NCBI RefSeq assembly: GCF_008365375.1
Contig: NZ_QOKW01000016.1
Coordinates: 1 to 64,000, forward strand
Reading direction: 5' to 3'
DNA length: 64,000 bases
Source: Roseomonas genomospecies 6
Lineage (GTDB): Bacteria > Pseudomonadota > Alphaproteobacteria > Azospirillales > Azospirillaceae
Positions 37,046-45,961 of this stretch are shown piece by piece; position 1 is the stretch's first letter; each line of letters starts with the position of its first letter. Position numbers and translations under genes: made by a program. Below the pieces are notes generated by a model. It searched no databases and was not told the DNA's origin. It worked only from the letters and a program-made list of their open reading frames with translations.

Positions 37046-37867
37046 ATGGCCACCCTTCCTGGCGGCAACTACGACGACATCATCACCGGCACCAACGGCA
37101 GCGACTTCATCGACGGCGGCAACGGTGACGACATCCTGACGGGTGGCAACGGCGCCGATACGGTCCTGGGCGGCGACGGGCGCGACGCTCTGTTCGGCGG
37201 CAACGGCGACGATCTTCTGATGGGCGGCAACGGGGCCGACGTTCTGGACGGCGGCAACGGCAACGACGTCCTGGACGGTGGCGACGGTGACGATTACCTG
37301 TCCGGCGGCAACGGCGACGACATGCTGATCGGTGGCCGCGGCAAGGACGTCCTCGATGGCGGCAAGGGCGACGACGTCCTGATGGGCGGTGACGGGGACG
37401 ACATCCTGAAGGGCGGCGAAGGCGACGACGTCCTGATGGGCGGCGGCCACAACGACTATCTCGACGGCGGCAAGGGTGACGACGTCCTGATGGGCGGCAC
37501 CGGCGACGACTTCCTGAAGGGTGGCGAAGGCGACGACTTCCTGGACGGCGGCGCCGGTAACGACATCCTGGACGGCGGTGCGGGCAACGACATCCTGGTG
37601 GGCGGCGCCGGCAACGACATCTTCGTCTTCTCCGGCGGCGGCGGCCAGGACGTGGTTCTCGACTTCCGCGCGGGCGAGGACGTCCTCCAGATCGAGCGCA
37701 ACATCAACGGTCTGGAGATCAACGACGCCTCCGATCTGGCGGCCCGCGTCACCGACATGGGCGGCAACGCCATGATCGATCTCGGCAACGGCGACAGCAT
37801 CATGCTGAAGGGCGTTTCGGCCGAGGAAGTTCACAACAACCCGAACGACTTCTTCGTCATTCACTAA
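37046..37867 (+). CDS. RTX (calcium-binding nonapeptide repeat) secreted protein
   Basis: This 273-residue protein has AAGGAG eight bases before the ATG. From residue 6 to 194 it is 21 uninterrupted nonapeptides of the form GGxGxDxLx (for example GGNGDDILT, GGDGDDYLS, GGKGDDVLM), the calcium-binding beta-roll. The tail (195-273) is a C-terminal secretion domain: VFSGGGGQDVVLDFRAGEDV and a hydrophobic end NNPNDFFVIH, as in type I substrates. There is no enzymatic or adhesin domain and no N-terminal signal peptide. The type I exporter is encoded 3 kb upstream. It could be a matrix, capsule-associated or S-layer-like protein. A stem-loop follows the stop. Confidence 0.93.
   Translation: MATLPGGNYDDIITGTNGSDFIDGGNGDDILTGGNGADTVLGGDGRDALFGGNGDDLLMGGNGADVLDGGNGNDVLDGGDGDDYLSGGNGDDMLIGGRGKDVLDGGKGDDVLMGGDGDDILKGGEGDDVLMGGGHNDYLDGGKGDDVLMGGTGDDFLKGGEGDDFLDGGAGNDILDGGAGNDILVGGAGNDIFVFSGGGGQDVVLDFRAGEDVLQIERNINGLEINDASDLAARVTDMGGNAMIDLGNGDSIMLKGVSAEEVHNNPNDFFVIH
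37358..37573 (+). repeat. 108-bp internal duplication within the RTX array
   Basis: Units beginning GGC GGC AAG GGY GAC GAC at 37358 and 37466 are 108 bp (four nonapeptides) apart. Each reads KGDDVLM, then xGDDxLK, then EGDDxL, so the array grew by copying a four-repeat block. Synonymous changes show the copy is not brand new. Confidence 0.7.
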
Positions 37868-37893
37868 AGCCGTAACCCATCCAGGGACCGGAC

Positions 37894-37920
37894 CGGCGGC
37901 GTGCCCCCAGCACGCCGCCG
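37894..37920 (+). terminator. Stem-loop after the RTX gene
   Basis: Perfect 11-bp stem CGGCGGCGTGC / GCACGCCGCCG with loop CCCCA, 27 bp after the RTX stop. No T-tract follows, so it may be a partial terminator or mRNA stabiliser that keeps RTX expression above that of the glycosyltransferase genes behind it. Confidence 0.65.
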
Positions 37921-37941
37921 ATGGGTCCGGCTAAGGAACGA

Positions 37942-40293
37942 ATGACCGTACTCGCCGTCCTGCCGGCCTCGGCCTCCATCGCGTCCGCCCAGCTCCATGC
38001 GCTCGGCGACGATTTCGTGCTCGCCTCGTGGGAGAGCGACGGACCGGAGCCCTCCGGCCGGGTCGTTCCCACCCTCGACGGCGAGGAGGTCCGGCCCCCC
38101 TACACCACCTTGTCCGTCCGGACGAGCTGGGGTGGGCAGCGGGTGCTGTCGATCCTGCGGGCGCCCCGGACCTCCGGCGCGCCCGTCCGTTTCGTCGCCC
38201 AGGGCCGCGTCGTCGCGGACGTCCTTTCCGAACCGCAGGTCCCCGATCCCGATCCCGCCTTCCTTCTGGGAAGCCTCGACGCCGCCTCGCGGCTGCGCGT
38301 GGTCCGCTTCCTCTTCGATTTCGCGCGCTCCACCCCGGCGCTGCGCAGCGACGCCGGCTTCGCCACGGTCTGCCGCCGCATGGTGCTGGAGCTGTCGCCG
38401 ACCCCTTCCCCCCTCACCGCCCGCGCGCTCGCGACCGGCGAGCTTCTGCTCTGCGCCGGTTCGCTGTCGTCCGGCTTCGGCGAGGTGACGGGGGCCGTCA
38501 TCATCACCATGGGCGCCGTCGGCCCCTCTCCCTTCGAGGTCTGCATCGGCTCCGCGCTGGACCGGCGCGGGCGCGCGGCCATGTCGCTTCTGGTGGACAA
38601 GGCGCTGTGCGCGCCGGGCAACCTGCTGGTGGTGCTGGGCCGCAACGGGCTGGCCTGCCGCGCCTTCTCCGCCGTCGCCCCCAACCTGCCGAGCCTGACC
38701 GAGCATCTGTCCGCCCGCCGCGACACCCCGCTGGAGCTGCGCCAGTACATTCTGAACGCGCTCGCCCAACGCGGGCGGTCGGACGCCACGGCGGCGGCGG
38801 CGGTCCGCGAACTCCAGGTGCTCGCTCCGCTGGCCAAGCGGCAGGTGGCCGACGCCAAGCGCTCCATCGGCGCGGCGCTCGACCTCGCGGTTCCCACGGG
38901 CGACGGCGGGCTGTTCCTGGCCGGCTGGGTGCACGACCCGCACGGCCTGTCCGGCGGCCTGACCGTCCACACGCCCTTCGGCGGCGAACGGCGGCTGGAG
39001 GTGCTGGAGCACCGCTTCCCGCGCGAGGACGTGGCGAAGCTGTTCGGCACCGCCCCGTCCACCGACCGCAGCGGCTTCGTCGCCTATCTGCCCGGCGCGC
39101 CCGAGCCCGCCGCCGCACTTCAGGTCCATGCGGAGCTTCGGCTCGGTTCCGGCGGGTCGATCCGGCTGGTGCCGCCGCTGCGCCCGCTGTCGCCCGCCGA
39201 CGCCCGCGCCGCGGTGCTGGGCAGCCTGCCGCCGCAGCACGCGACTCCGCTGGTTCTGGAAACGGTGATCGCCCCGGCGGTCGCGCCGCTGCACGCCGCC
39301 CATATGGCGACGCGCAAGGACCCGGAGATCGTCACCTTCGGGCGCGTTCCGGACCAGCCCTTCGTCTCGGTCGTCATTCCGCTCTACAAGGCGCTGGAGT
39401 TCCTGCGCTTCCAGCTCTCCAGCTTCGCGACCGATCCCGGCATGGCCGGGGCCGAGCTGGTCTTCGTGCTCGACAGCCCGGAGCAGCGCGACGAGCTGGT
39501 GCATATGCTGCACGGCTTCCACGCGCTCTACGGCCTGCCGATGCGGCTGCTGGTGCAGCCCGCCAACTACGGCTATTCGGCGGCCAACAACGCGGGCGTC
39601 GCGGCCTCCACCGGGCGGACCCTGCTGTTCCTGAATTCCGACGTGATCCCCGACCAGCCCGGCTGGCTGCCCGCTCTGTTGGGAGCGCTGGAGCGCACGC
39701 CCGGCACCGGCGCTGTGGGGCCGAAGCTGCTGTTCGACGACGACAGCCTTCAGCACGCCGGCCTCTACTTCGACCGCGACGTCCGCGGGCGCTGGTACAA
39801 CCACCATTTCTTCAAAGGCCTGCCGCGCGACTTCTTCCCCGCCCGGCGGGAGCGCAGCGTGCCCGGCGTGACCGGCGCCTGCCTGATGATGACCCGCGAG
39901 ACCTTCGATGCCGTCGGCGGCTTCTGCGAGGACTACGTCATCGGCGATTACGAGGACTCCGACCTCTGCCTGCGCATCCGCAAGGCGGGGCTGGACATCC
40001 GCTACGTCCCCGCGGTGGAGCTGTACCATCTGGAGCGTCGCTCGATCAGCCGGCACCAGGGCTACACCCGCGGTGTCGCCTCCGAATACAACGGCTGGCT
40101 CCACGCCCGCCGCTGGGACGCGATGATGGAGGAGCTGTCCGCCCGCGACTGGAACCAGTTGCCCCCGCCGCCGGCCCTGGAGGAGAGCCTGATGCGCCCC
40201 CTGTCGGCGGGTGCGCCCACGGAAGCCGCCACCCCTGTTGCCGTCCCGGCCAAATCCCGCCTGTTTGGGCGCGCGGCCCGGAACCGGAGCTGA
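37942..40293 (+). CDS. Glycosyltransferase family 2 with large N-terminal region
   Basis: This 783-residue protein starts at the ATG at 37942 (AAGGA four bases upstream). The N-terminal 450 residues are of unknown fold, but around 320-385 there is a module with GLFLAGWVHDP and then RSGFVAYLP, shared with two other proteins of the locus. Residues about 460-740 are a GT-A glycosyltransferase: QPFVSVVIPLYKALEFLRFQ, NYGYSAANNAGVAASTGRTL, LFLNSDVIPDQPGW (the metal-binding acid), PGVTGACLMMTRETFDAVGG and DYEDSDLCLRIRKAGLDI (catalytic ED). It likely adds a sugar to a surface glycan. It is the first gene of the run to 45961. Confidence 0.88.
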   Translation: MTVLAVLPASASIASAQLHALGDDFVLASWESDGPEPSGRVVPTLDGEEVRPPYTTLSVRTSWGGQRVLSILRAPRTSGAPVRFVAQGRVVADVLSEPQVPDPDPAFLLGSLDAASRLRVVRFLFDFARSTPALRSDAGFATVCRRMVLELSPTPSPLTARALATGELLLCAGSLSSGFGEVTGAVIITMGAVGPSPFEVCIGSALDRRGRAAMSLLVDKALCAPGNLLVVLGRNGLACRAFSAVAPNLPSLTEHLSARRDTPLELRQYILNALAQRGRSDATAAAAVRELQVLAPLAKRQVADAKRSIGAALDLAVPTGDGGLFLAGWVHDPHGLSGGLTVHTPFGGERRLEVLEHRFPREDVAKLFGTAPSTDRSGFVAYLPGAPEPAAALQVHAELRLGSGGSIRLVPPLRPLSPADARAAVLGSLPPQHATPLVLETVIAPAVAPLHAAHMATRKDPEIVTFGRVPDQPFVSVVIPLYKALEFLRFQLSSFATDPGMAGAELVFVLDSPEQRDELVHMLHGFHALYGLPMRLLVQPANYGYSAANNAGVAASTGRTLLFLNSDVIPDQPGWLPALLGALERTPGTGAVGPKLLFDDDSLQHAGLYFDRDVRGRWYNHHFFKGLPRDFFPARRERSVPGVTGACLMMTRETFDAVGGFCEDYVIGDYEDSDLCLRIRKAGLDIRYVPAVELYHLERRSISRHQGYTRGVASEYNGWLHARRWDAMMEELSARDWNQLPPPPALEESLMRPLSAGAPTEAATPVAVPAKSRLFGRAARNRS

Positions 40294-40297
40294 CCCC

Positions 40298-41125
40298 ATG
40301 AACGAGATCCTGACCGGGCGCCGCCTCGCCGTCCTGCGCCGCAACACCGACCCGCGGCTGGAATGGCTGTGCGCCCAGGTGGCGCGCAACCGCTTCCTGC
40401 CCGTGCCGCCGCCGGACCGCCTGTTCATCGGCGACGGCGATTTCCGGGCCATCGGGGCGGAGTTCCTGCGCCACTTCGTCCGCGTCGGCGGGCTGAAGCC
40501 GAAGCATCGCGTGCTGGAGATCGGCTGCGGCATCGGGCGCATGGCCGTTCCGCTGACCCAGTATCTCGACTCCAGCTACGACGGCGTGGACATCGTCGAG
40601 GACGGCATCCGCTGGTGCGCGGAGACGATCACCCCGGCCTATCCGGAGTTCCGCTTCCGGACGCTCGACGTGGCGAACGCGCTCTACAACCCCGGCGGGG
40701 CGGAGGACGCGGCGCAGACCCGCCTGCCCTTCCCCGACGGCGGGCACGATTTCGTCATCCTGACCTCGGTCATCACCCATCTGCGGACGGCGGAGACGGT
40801 GCGCTACGCGGCGGAGATCGCCCGCGTCCTGAAGCCGGGCGGGCGCTGCTTCCTCAGCCTGTTCCTGGTGGACGCCCGCGCGCGGGACGGCATCGCGAAG
40901 AAGACCGCGCGCCCTGCCTTCATCGAGGCCGCCGGGCCGGAGTTCATCGCGGACGAGGCCAACCCGAACGCCGCCGTCGCCTACACCGAATCCTTCCTGC
41001 TGAACGCCTTCGCGGAACAGGGGCTGCGCCCGGCGCGCCCGGTGCTGCGCGGCCACTGGAGCGGGCAGCGCAACGCCGAGAATTTCCAGGATCTCCTGGT
41101 TCTGGAAAAGGAGAGCGCGCGATGA
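40298..41125 (+). CDS. SAM-dependent methyltransferase, class I
   Basis: This 275-residue protein starts at 40298, five bases after the GT2 stop. The Rossmann SAM motifs are KHRVLEIGCGIGRMAVPLTQ (motif I), YDGVDIVEDGIRWC (motif II acid) and LPFPDGGHDFVILTSVITHL (motif IV), then RVLKPGGRCFLSLFLVD. Methyltransferases in such clusters methylate sugar hydroxyls or acids. The stop overlaps the next GT4 start (ATGA), so it is co-translated with it. The acceptor is unknown. Confidence 0.9.
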   Translation: MNEILTGRRLAVLRRNTDPRLEWLCAQVARNRFLPVPPPDRLFIGDGDFRAIGAEFLRHFVRVGGLKPKHRVLEIGCGIGRMAVPLTQYLDSSYDGVDIVEDGIRWCAETITPAYPEFRFRTLDVANALYNPGGAEDAAQTRLPFPDGGHDFVILTSVITHLRTAETVRYAAEIARVLKPGGRCFLSLFLVDARARDGIAKKTARPAFIEAAGPEFIADEANPNAAVAYTESFLLNAFAEQGLRPARPVLRGHWSGQRNAENFQDLLVLEKESAR

Positions 41126-42435
41126 GCCTGCCCCGCGTCCTGGTCGTCGCGCACAACCACCCGAGCCTGCACCCCGGCGGCACGGAGATCTTCGCGCACG
41201 AGCTGTTCGGCAGCCTGAAGGCCAAGGGGGCCGAGGCCCTGTTCCTCGCCTGCACCAACGGCGTCCACCGCGACCGCAAGCCCGGCACCAACCTTCAGAC
41301 GCTGGGCCGCAGCGCCGATGAGGTGGTGCTGTGGGCCGGGCATTTCGATCATTTCTTCCAGAGCCAGATCGACCTGCACGGCATCGTGCCGGACCTGTCG
41401 AACCTGCTGCGTGCCTTCCAGCCGGACATCGTGCACATCCACCACACCCTGCTGCTGGGCGTGGAAATGCTGTTCCTGATCCGCCGCGTCTGCCCGCGGG
41501 CTAAGATCGTCTACACGCTGCACGACTATTACCCGATCTGCTCCAACGACGGGCAAATGGTCACGACGACCGGGCACGCGCTGTGCCGCATGGCCTCGCC
41601 CGACGCCTGCCACCGCTGCTTCCCCGACCGGCCCGCCGACCAGTTCGTGCTGCGGGAGAAGCACATCAAGGCGATGTTCGGGCTGGTGGACCATTTCCTG
41701 GCGCCCAGCGCCTTCCTGCGCGACCGCTACATCGCCTGGGGCATCGATCCGGACCTCATCTCCGTCATGGAGAACGGGCGCCCGGCGGTCCGCCCGGCGC
41801 CGCACCGTGCGCTGGCCGCGGGCGCGCCGCGCAACGCCTTCGCCTATTTCGGCAACCTGAATCCCTTCAAGGGGATCACGGTCGCGCTGGACGCCGCCGC
41901 CCGGCTGGAAAAGCAGGGGCGCGACCTGACGCTGGCCGTCCATGGCGGGGCGCCCTTCCAGACCGACGCCTTCAAGGACAAGGTGGAACAGGGCTTCAAG
42001 GCCGCCCGCGCAACCGCCGTCCGGCACGGCCCCTACCGGCGCGAGGAGATGCCCGAGCTGATGGCCGCCGCCGACTGGGTGGTGACGCCGTCGATCTGGT
42101 GGGAGAACGCCCCGCTGGTCATCCGCGAAGCCTTCCAGCACCGCCGCCCGGTCATCTGCAGCGGCATCGGCGGCATGGCGGAATCGGTGACGGACGGGGT
42201 TGACGGGCTGCATTTCCGGGCGGGGGACGCCGCGGATCTGGCCCGCGTGATGACGCGCGCGATGACCGAGCCGGGGCTTTGGGACCGGCTCGTTTCCAAC
42301 ATACCGGCGGTCCCGACGACCGATGAGGCCGCCGAGAAACACGTCATTCTCTATGACGACATAATGAACGGTCCGGGAGGAGCACATGGGCAAACACATG
42401 GGCAGGGCTCGATTGCGGGGAGCATCGCGGGATGA
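41122..42435 (+). CDS. Glycosyltransferase family 4, copy 1
   Basis: This 437-residue GT-B enzyme has an N-terminal acceptor domain (PRVLVVAHNHPSLHPGGTEI, VYTLHDYYPICSNDGQM) and a C-terminal nucleotide-sugar domain (AFAYFGNLNPFKGITVALDA, GPYRREEMPELMAAADWVV, SIWWENAPLVIREAFQHRRP, the E-x7-E motif). A cysteine motif SPDACHRCFP follows the acceptor region and may bind metal. It has exactly the same length as the second GT4 at 44648 and shares these motifs, so they are duplicates. The last 20 residues (HGQTHGQGSIAGSIAG) are low-complexity. Both ends overlap neighbours by ATGA. Confidence 0.92.
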   Translation: MSLPRVLVVAHNHPSLHPGGTEIFAHELFGSLKAKGAEALFLACTNGVHRDRKPGTNLQTLGRSADEVVLWAGHFDHFFQSQIDLHGIVPDLSNLLRAFQPDIVHIHHTLLLGVEMLFLIRRVCPRAKIVYTLHDYYPICSNDGQMVTTTGHALCRMASPDACHRCFPDRPADQFVLREKHIKAMFGLVDHFLAPSAFLRDRYIAWGIDPDLISVMENGRPAVRPAPHRALAAGAPRNAFAYFGNLNPFKGITVALDAAARLEKQGRDLTLAVHGGAPFQTDAFKDKVEQGFKAARATAVRHGPYRREEMPELMAAADWVVTPSIWWENAPLVIREAFQHRRPVICSGIGGMAESVTDGVDGLHFRAGDAADLARVMTRAMTEPGLWDRLVSNIPAVPTTDEAAEKHVILYDDIMNGPGGAHGQTHGQGSIAGSIAG

Positions 42436-44606
42436 AGGAACCGATCACCAAGGCCGACATTACGGCGGCCATTCTTCTTGACGACGACACGCTCGTCCTG
42501 TTCGGCGGCATCGACCGGACGCTGCCGGCGCAGGGCGCCGTGCATCTCGACGGGTCGGTGGAGGGCCGCTACGCCGGTCGCTCCTGGGCGGACGCGGAGG
42601 GCGAGCGCTGGTTCCTGGGCGGCATCCGCGTGCCGGGGCTGGCGCAGATGCGCCCGTCGCGCGTGGAGTTGGCGGACGAGAAGGGGGAACGCCTCGTCCT
42701 GCCGCGCCTGTCCAACGTCCGCACCAACCCGTCGCACCTCGTCTCCGCGCTGAAGGGCTTCCAGCCCGGCGCGCTGGCCCTGGCGCTGGATTTCGCGATC
42801 CAGCTCGCCGCCTCGTCGAAGGATGAGGCGGAGGGCGAGTCCGACCGCATCGGGCGCCTGCTGTCGGGCCTCGCCCAGGAGGTGTCGCAGCCGGACGGAT
42901 TCGCCGAGGTGTTCGGCCGCTTCCGCGACGGCAGCCTGATGCTTCAGGGCTGGGCGCGCAGCTTCCGCAGCGGCGCCCAGAAGATCCTGATCGAGGCGGA
43001 GGAGACCGCCGCCTACCGTGCCGCCGCCGGGTCCTTCGCGCGCCCGGACCTGCCGCCGGACGCGGCGGGCGTGCTGGCCGTGCTGACCGACCGGACCCCG
43101 CTTCCCACCGCCATCCGCCGCATCCACTACCGCGCCGCCGAGGGCTGGCGTCATCTGGAGATCTTCGAGCACCGCACCATCCTGCCGGACGGCGTGGCCT
43201 CCGCCCATGTGCGCGACATGCTGGGCAACATCCAGGACGCCGAGGCGCGCCAGACCATGGCCCGCATCGCCGCGTCGCGCTACGACGGGGCGGAAACCGT
43301 GTCGCAGCTCGACATCCCCGTGCGGATCGGGCTGGACATGGCGCTGCGCGTTCCCGGCGCCGGGCTGTTCGCCGCCGGCTGGCTGCTCGACCCGACGCGG
43401 CAGGTCCGCGCCGTCACGCTGAAGGGGCCGGGCGTCTCCGTCCGGCTCGACCAGGGCTGGTCCCGACTGGCCCGCCGCGACGTGACGGAGGCCTTCCAGG
43501 GCAACGGCCTGTTCGCCGGGCGTCTGGTCCCCGGCCAGGACCAGCACGGATTCACCGCCTTCGCAGTGGAGCCGTCCGGCCTTCCCCAAGGTGCCGAGTT
43601 CCACCTCGAACTGGAACTGGCCGACGACCGCTTCGCCTTCCTGCCGCTGAGCTGCCTGCCCCCCGCGCCGGAAGCGCTGCGCCGGATGCTGTCGCTGGTC
43701 AATCTGGACAGCCCCTCCATCGACACGCTGATCGCCCGCCATGTCGGCCCGATGCTGCGCACCGCCCGCGCCCGCTCCGGCGCCGCGCCATCGGCGGGCG
43801 TGCACCCGATGGGCCGTCCGGTGAAGACGCCGCGCGTCTCGGTGATCCTGCCGGTGACCGACGGGCGGGAGGATGTGGACCTCAACATTGCCCGCCTCGC
43901 CATCGACCCGGACTTCGCCGAGACCGAACTGCTGGTGGTCGCCGCCGCGGGCACGCACGAGCGGCTGGGTGGAGCGGTCCGTCAGGCCGCCGCCTTCTAC
44001 CGCATGGCCGTCACCTTCGTGGCCGCCCCCGACGCCACCGACATGTTCGAGGCGCTGGCCGCCGCCCTGCCGCACGCCCGTGGCGAACGGGTGCTGACGC
44101 TGTCCCCATCCGTCCTGCCGACCGAGAAGGGCTGGCTGTCGGCGCTGGAGCGGGTGTCGCGCAAGTCCGGCGGGCCGGTGATGGTGAGCCCTACGCTGCT
44201 CTACGAGGACCATTCGATCCGCTTCGCCGGCATCATGGCGGTGGAGGGTCCGGACGGCGCCAAGACCTTCGAGCGCCGTTTCGCCGGCTATCCCCGCGAC
44301 TGGCTGAAGGAGCAGGACGCCGCGACGGTCGACGCCGCCGCCCCGGAATGCGCGCTTCTGCCGAAGGACGCGCTGGTCCGCGCGCTCGCCGCCATGGGCT
44401 CCTACATGGGCGCCGACCACAAGGGGCTGGATCTCTGCCTGCGCCTGCGCGCGCTGGGCGGGGCCTGCGTCTGGCTGCCCCGCGTCACGCTGGTGGCGCT
44501 GGACGAGCAGCCGCGCGACGCGCACGCCGACCGCTGGCACCGCGCCGGCGCCATGGTGGACCGCTGGAGCTTCGAGGACATCTGGTCCGCCCGCGCCGCC
44601 GCCTGA
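42432..44606 (+). CDS. GT2-like protein without catalytic acids (probable pseudo-glycosyltransferase)
   Basis: This 724-residue protein overlaps the preceding GT4 by ATGA. It is a paralogue of the GT2 at 37942: a large N-terminal region with GLFAAGWLLDP and then HGFTAFAVEP, followed by a GT-A-like domain from about residue 470 (TPRVSVILPVTDGREDVDLN). Key catalytic positions are changed: the NSD of the active copy reads LTLSPSVLPTEKGW here, and the ED of DYEDSDLCLRIR reads DHKGLDLCLRLR. Loss of both acid motifs argues against catalysis. It may be a scaffold or partner for the paired GT4 or GT2. The frame is intact, so it is not simply a decaying gene. Confidence 0.8.
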   Translation: MKEPITKADITAAILLDDDTLVLFGGIDRTLPAQGAVHLDGSVEGRYAGRSWADAEGERWFLGGIRVPGLAQMRPSRVELADEKGERLVLPRLSNVRTNPSHLVSALKGFQPGALALALDFAIQLAASSKDEAEGESDRIGRLLSGLAQEVSQPDGFAEVFGRFRDGSLMLQGWARSFRSGAQKILIEAEETAAYRAAAGSFARPDLPPDAAGVLAVLTDRTPLPTAIRRIHYRAAEGWRHLEIFEHRTILPDGVASAHVRDMLGNIQDAEARQTMARIAASRYDGAETVSQLDIPVRIGLDMALRVPGAGLFAAGWLLDPTRQVRAVTLKGPGVSVRLDQGWSRLARRDVTEAFQGNGLFAGRLVPGQDQHGFTAFAVEPSGLPQGAEFHLELELADDRFAFLPLSCLPPAPEALRRMLSLVNLDSPSIDTLIARHVGPMLRTARARSGAAPSAGVHPMGRPVKTPRVSVILPVTDGREDVDLNIARLAIDPDFAETELLVVAAAGTHERLGGAVRQAAAFYRMAVTFVAAPDATDMFEALAAALPHARGERVLTLSPSVLPTEKGWLSALERVSRKSGGPVMVSPTLLYEDHSIRFAGIMAVEGPDGAKTFERRFAGYPRDWLKEQDAATVDAAAPECALLPKDALVRALAAMGSYMGADHKGLDLCLRLRALGGACVWLPRVTLVALDEQPRDAHADRWHRAGAMVDRWSFEDIWSARAAA

Positions 44607-44647
44607 GCCCGCACGTCCCGCAAGCCCTATTCGAGATCGGCCCGACC

Positions 44648-45961
44648 ATGAGCAACAAGCGCGTCCTGATCATCAGCCACGGCCATCCCGCCTTCTCGCT
44701 GGGCGGCGCGGAGGTGGCCTCCTACAACCTGCACCAGGGGCTGCACGACCTGCCGGGCTGGGAAAGCCATTACATGGCCCGCACCTCCCCGCCGGTCACC
44801 CCGCACGGCAGCTCCGCCCTGATGGCGCTGCGCCAGAAGGAGCGGGAGGTCCTCTACCACGCCAACGACTACGACCATTTCCGGCTGTCGAACCGCAACC
44901 TGCCGGGGCTGGAGAAGGATTTCGTCCGCTACGTCCGCGACCTTCAGCCGGACGTGGTGAACTTCCACCATTTCCTGGGTCTGGGCATCGAGACGATCCA
45001 GGCGGTCCGGCAGGCGCTGCCGCGCGTGCCGATCGTGGTGACCTTCCACGAGTATCTGTCCATCTGCCACCACCACGGCCAGATGGTGAAGACCAGCCGC
45101 AACACGCTGTGCTACCGCTCCAGCCCGGCGGACTGCGCCGGCTGCTTCCCGCACATCGGCGAGGCACAGTTCTTCAAGCGCGAGCTGTTCCTGAAGACTT
45201 TCCTGGAACAGGCGGACTTCTACGTCAGCCCGTCGAACTTCCTGATCGACCGCTATGTGGACTGGGGTCTGCCCCGCGAGAAGTTCCGCATGATCGAGAA
45301 CGGCCTGACCGTCGAGGGCATCGCCCCGCCCCGCCCGCTGGCCCGCGGCGGCAAGCGCAACCGCTTCGCCTTCTTCGGCCAGTTGACCGAGTTCAAGGGC
45401 GCCCATGTGCTGGTCGAGGCCATCGGCCGCGTCTCCGAGAAGGCGTGGGGCGAGGACGGCGCGCTGATGATCTTCGGCGGCAACCTGGAACGCCAGCCGG
45501 AAGCCTACCAGAAGACATTCAACGCGGCGGTGGAGCGTGCGGGGGACCGCGTGCGCTTCTACGGCAGCTACCGCTCCGCCGAGTTGCCCGGCCTGATGAA
45601 GGACGTGGATTGGGTGGTGATGCCCTCCATCTGGTGGGAGAACTCGCCGGTGGTGATCCAGGAGGCGTTCCTGCACGGGCGCCCGATCATCTCCAGCAAC
45701 ATCGGCGGCATGGGCGAGAAGGTCACCCACGGCGTGGACGGCCTGCATTTCCGCAACGCCAGCGTCGAGGATCTGGTGGACCGCCTGACCGAGGCGCTGA
45801 CCACGCCGGACCTGTGGGACCGCCTGCGCATGCGCATCCGCCGCCCCATCGACCGCGCGGAGTGCGCCCGCCGCCACGCCGATGTGTTCGACGCGCTGAT
45901 CGCGAACGCGGGCGGTGGTGCCGTGTCGATGCCCGAGCGGGCGGTGGCGCAGAAGCCGTGA
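44648..45961 (+). CDS. Glycosyltransferase family 4, copy 2
   Basis: This 437-residue GT-B enzyme starts at 44648, 41 bp after the previous stop. Visible features are KRVLIISHGHPAFSLGGAEV (acceptor domain), TFHEYLSICHHHGQM, the cysteine motif SPADCAGCFP, FFGQLTEFKGAHVLVEAIG and SIWWENSPVVIQEAFLHGRP with the E-x7-E motif. It is a duplicate of the GT4 at 41122, with the same length and landmarks. Its stop overlaps the next gene by one base (TGATG). It presumably transfers a different sugar in the same glycan. Confidence 0.92.
   Translation: MSNKRVLIISHGHPAFSLGGAEVASYNLHQGLHDLPGWESHYMARTSPPVTPHGSSALMALRQKEREVLYHANDYDHFRLSNRNLPGLEKDFVRYVRDLQPDVVNFHHFLGLGIETIQAVRQALPRVPIVVTFHEYLSICHHHGQMVKTSRNTLCYRSSPADCAGCFPHIGEAQFFKRELFLKTFLEQADFYVSPSNFLIDRYVDWGLPREKFRMIENGLTVEGIAPPRPLARGGKRNRFAFFGQLTEFKGAHVLVEAIGRVSEKAWGEDGALMIFGGNLERQPEAYQKTFNAAVERAGDRVRFYGSYRSAELPGLMKDVDWVVMPSIWWENSPVVIQEAFLHGRPIISSNIGGMGEKVTHGVDGLHFRNASVEDLVDRLTEALTTPDLWDRLRMRIRRPIDRAECARRHADVFDALIANAGGGAVSMPERAVAQKP

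Noticed and set aside
37046-37620. Regular short repeats that could suggest a CRISPR array
   Set aside because: The 27-bp period is continuous coding sequence for RTX nonapeptides, without distinct spacers and without cas genes.
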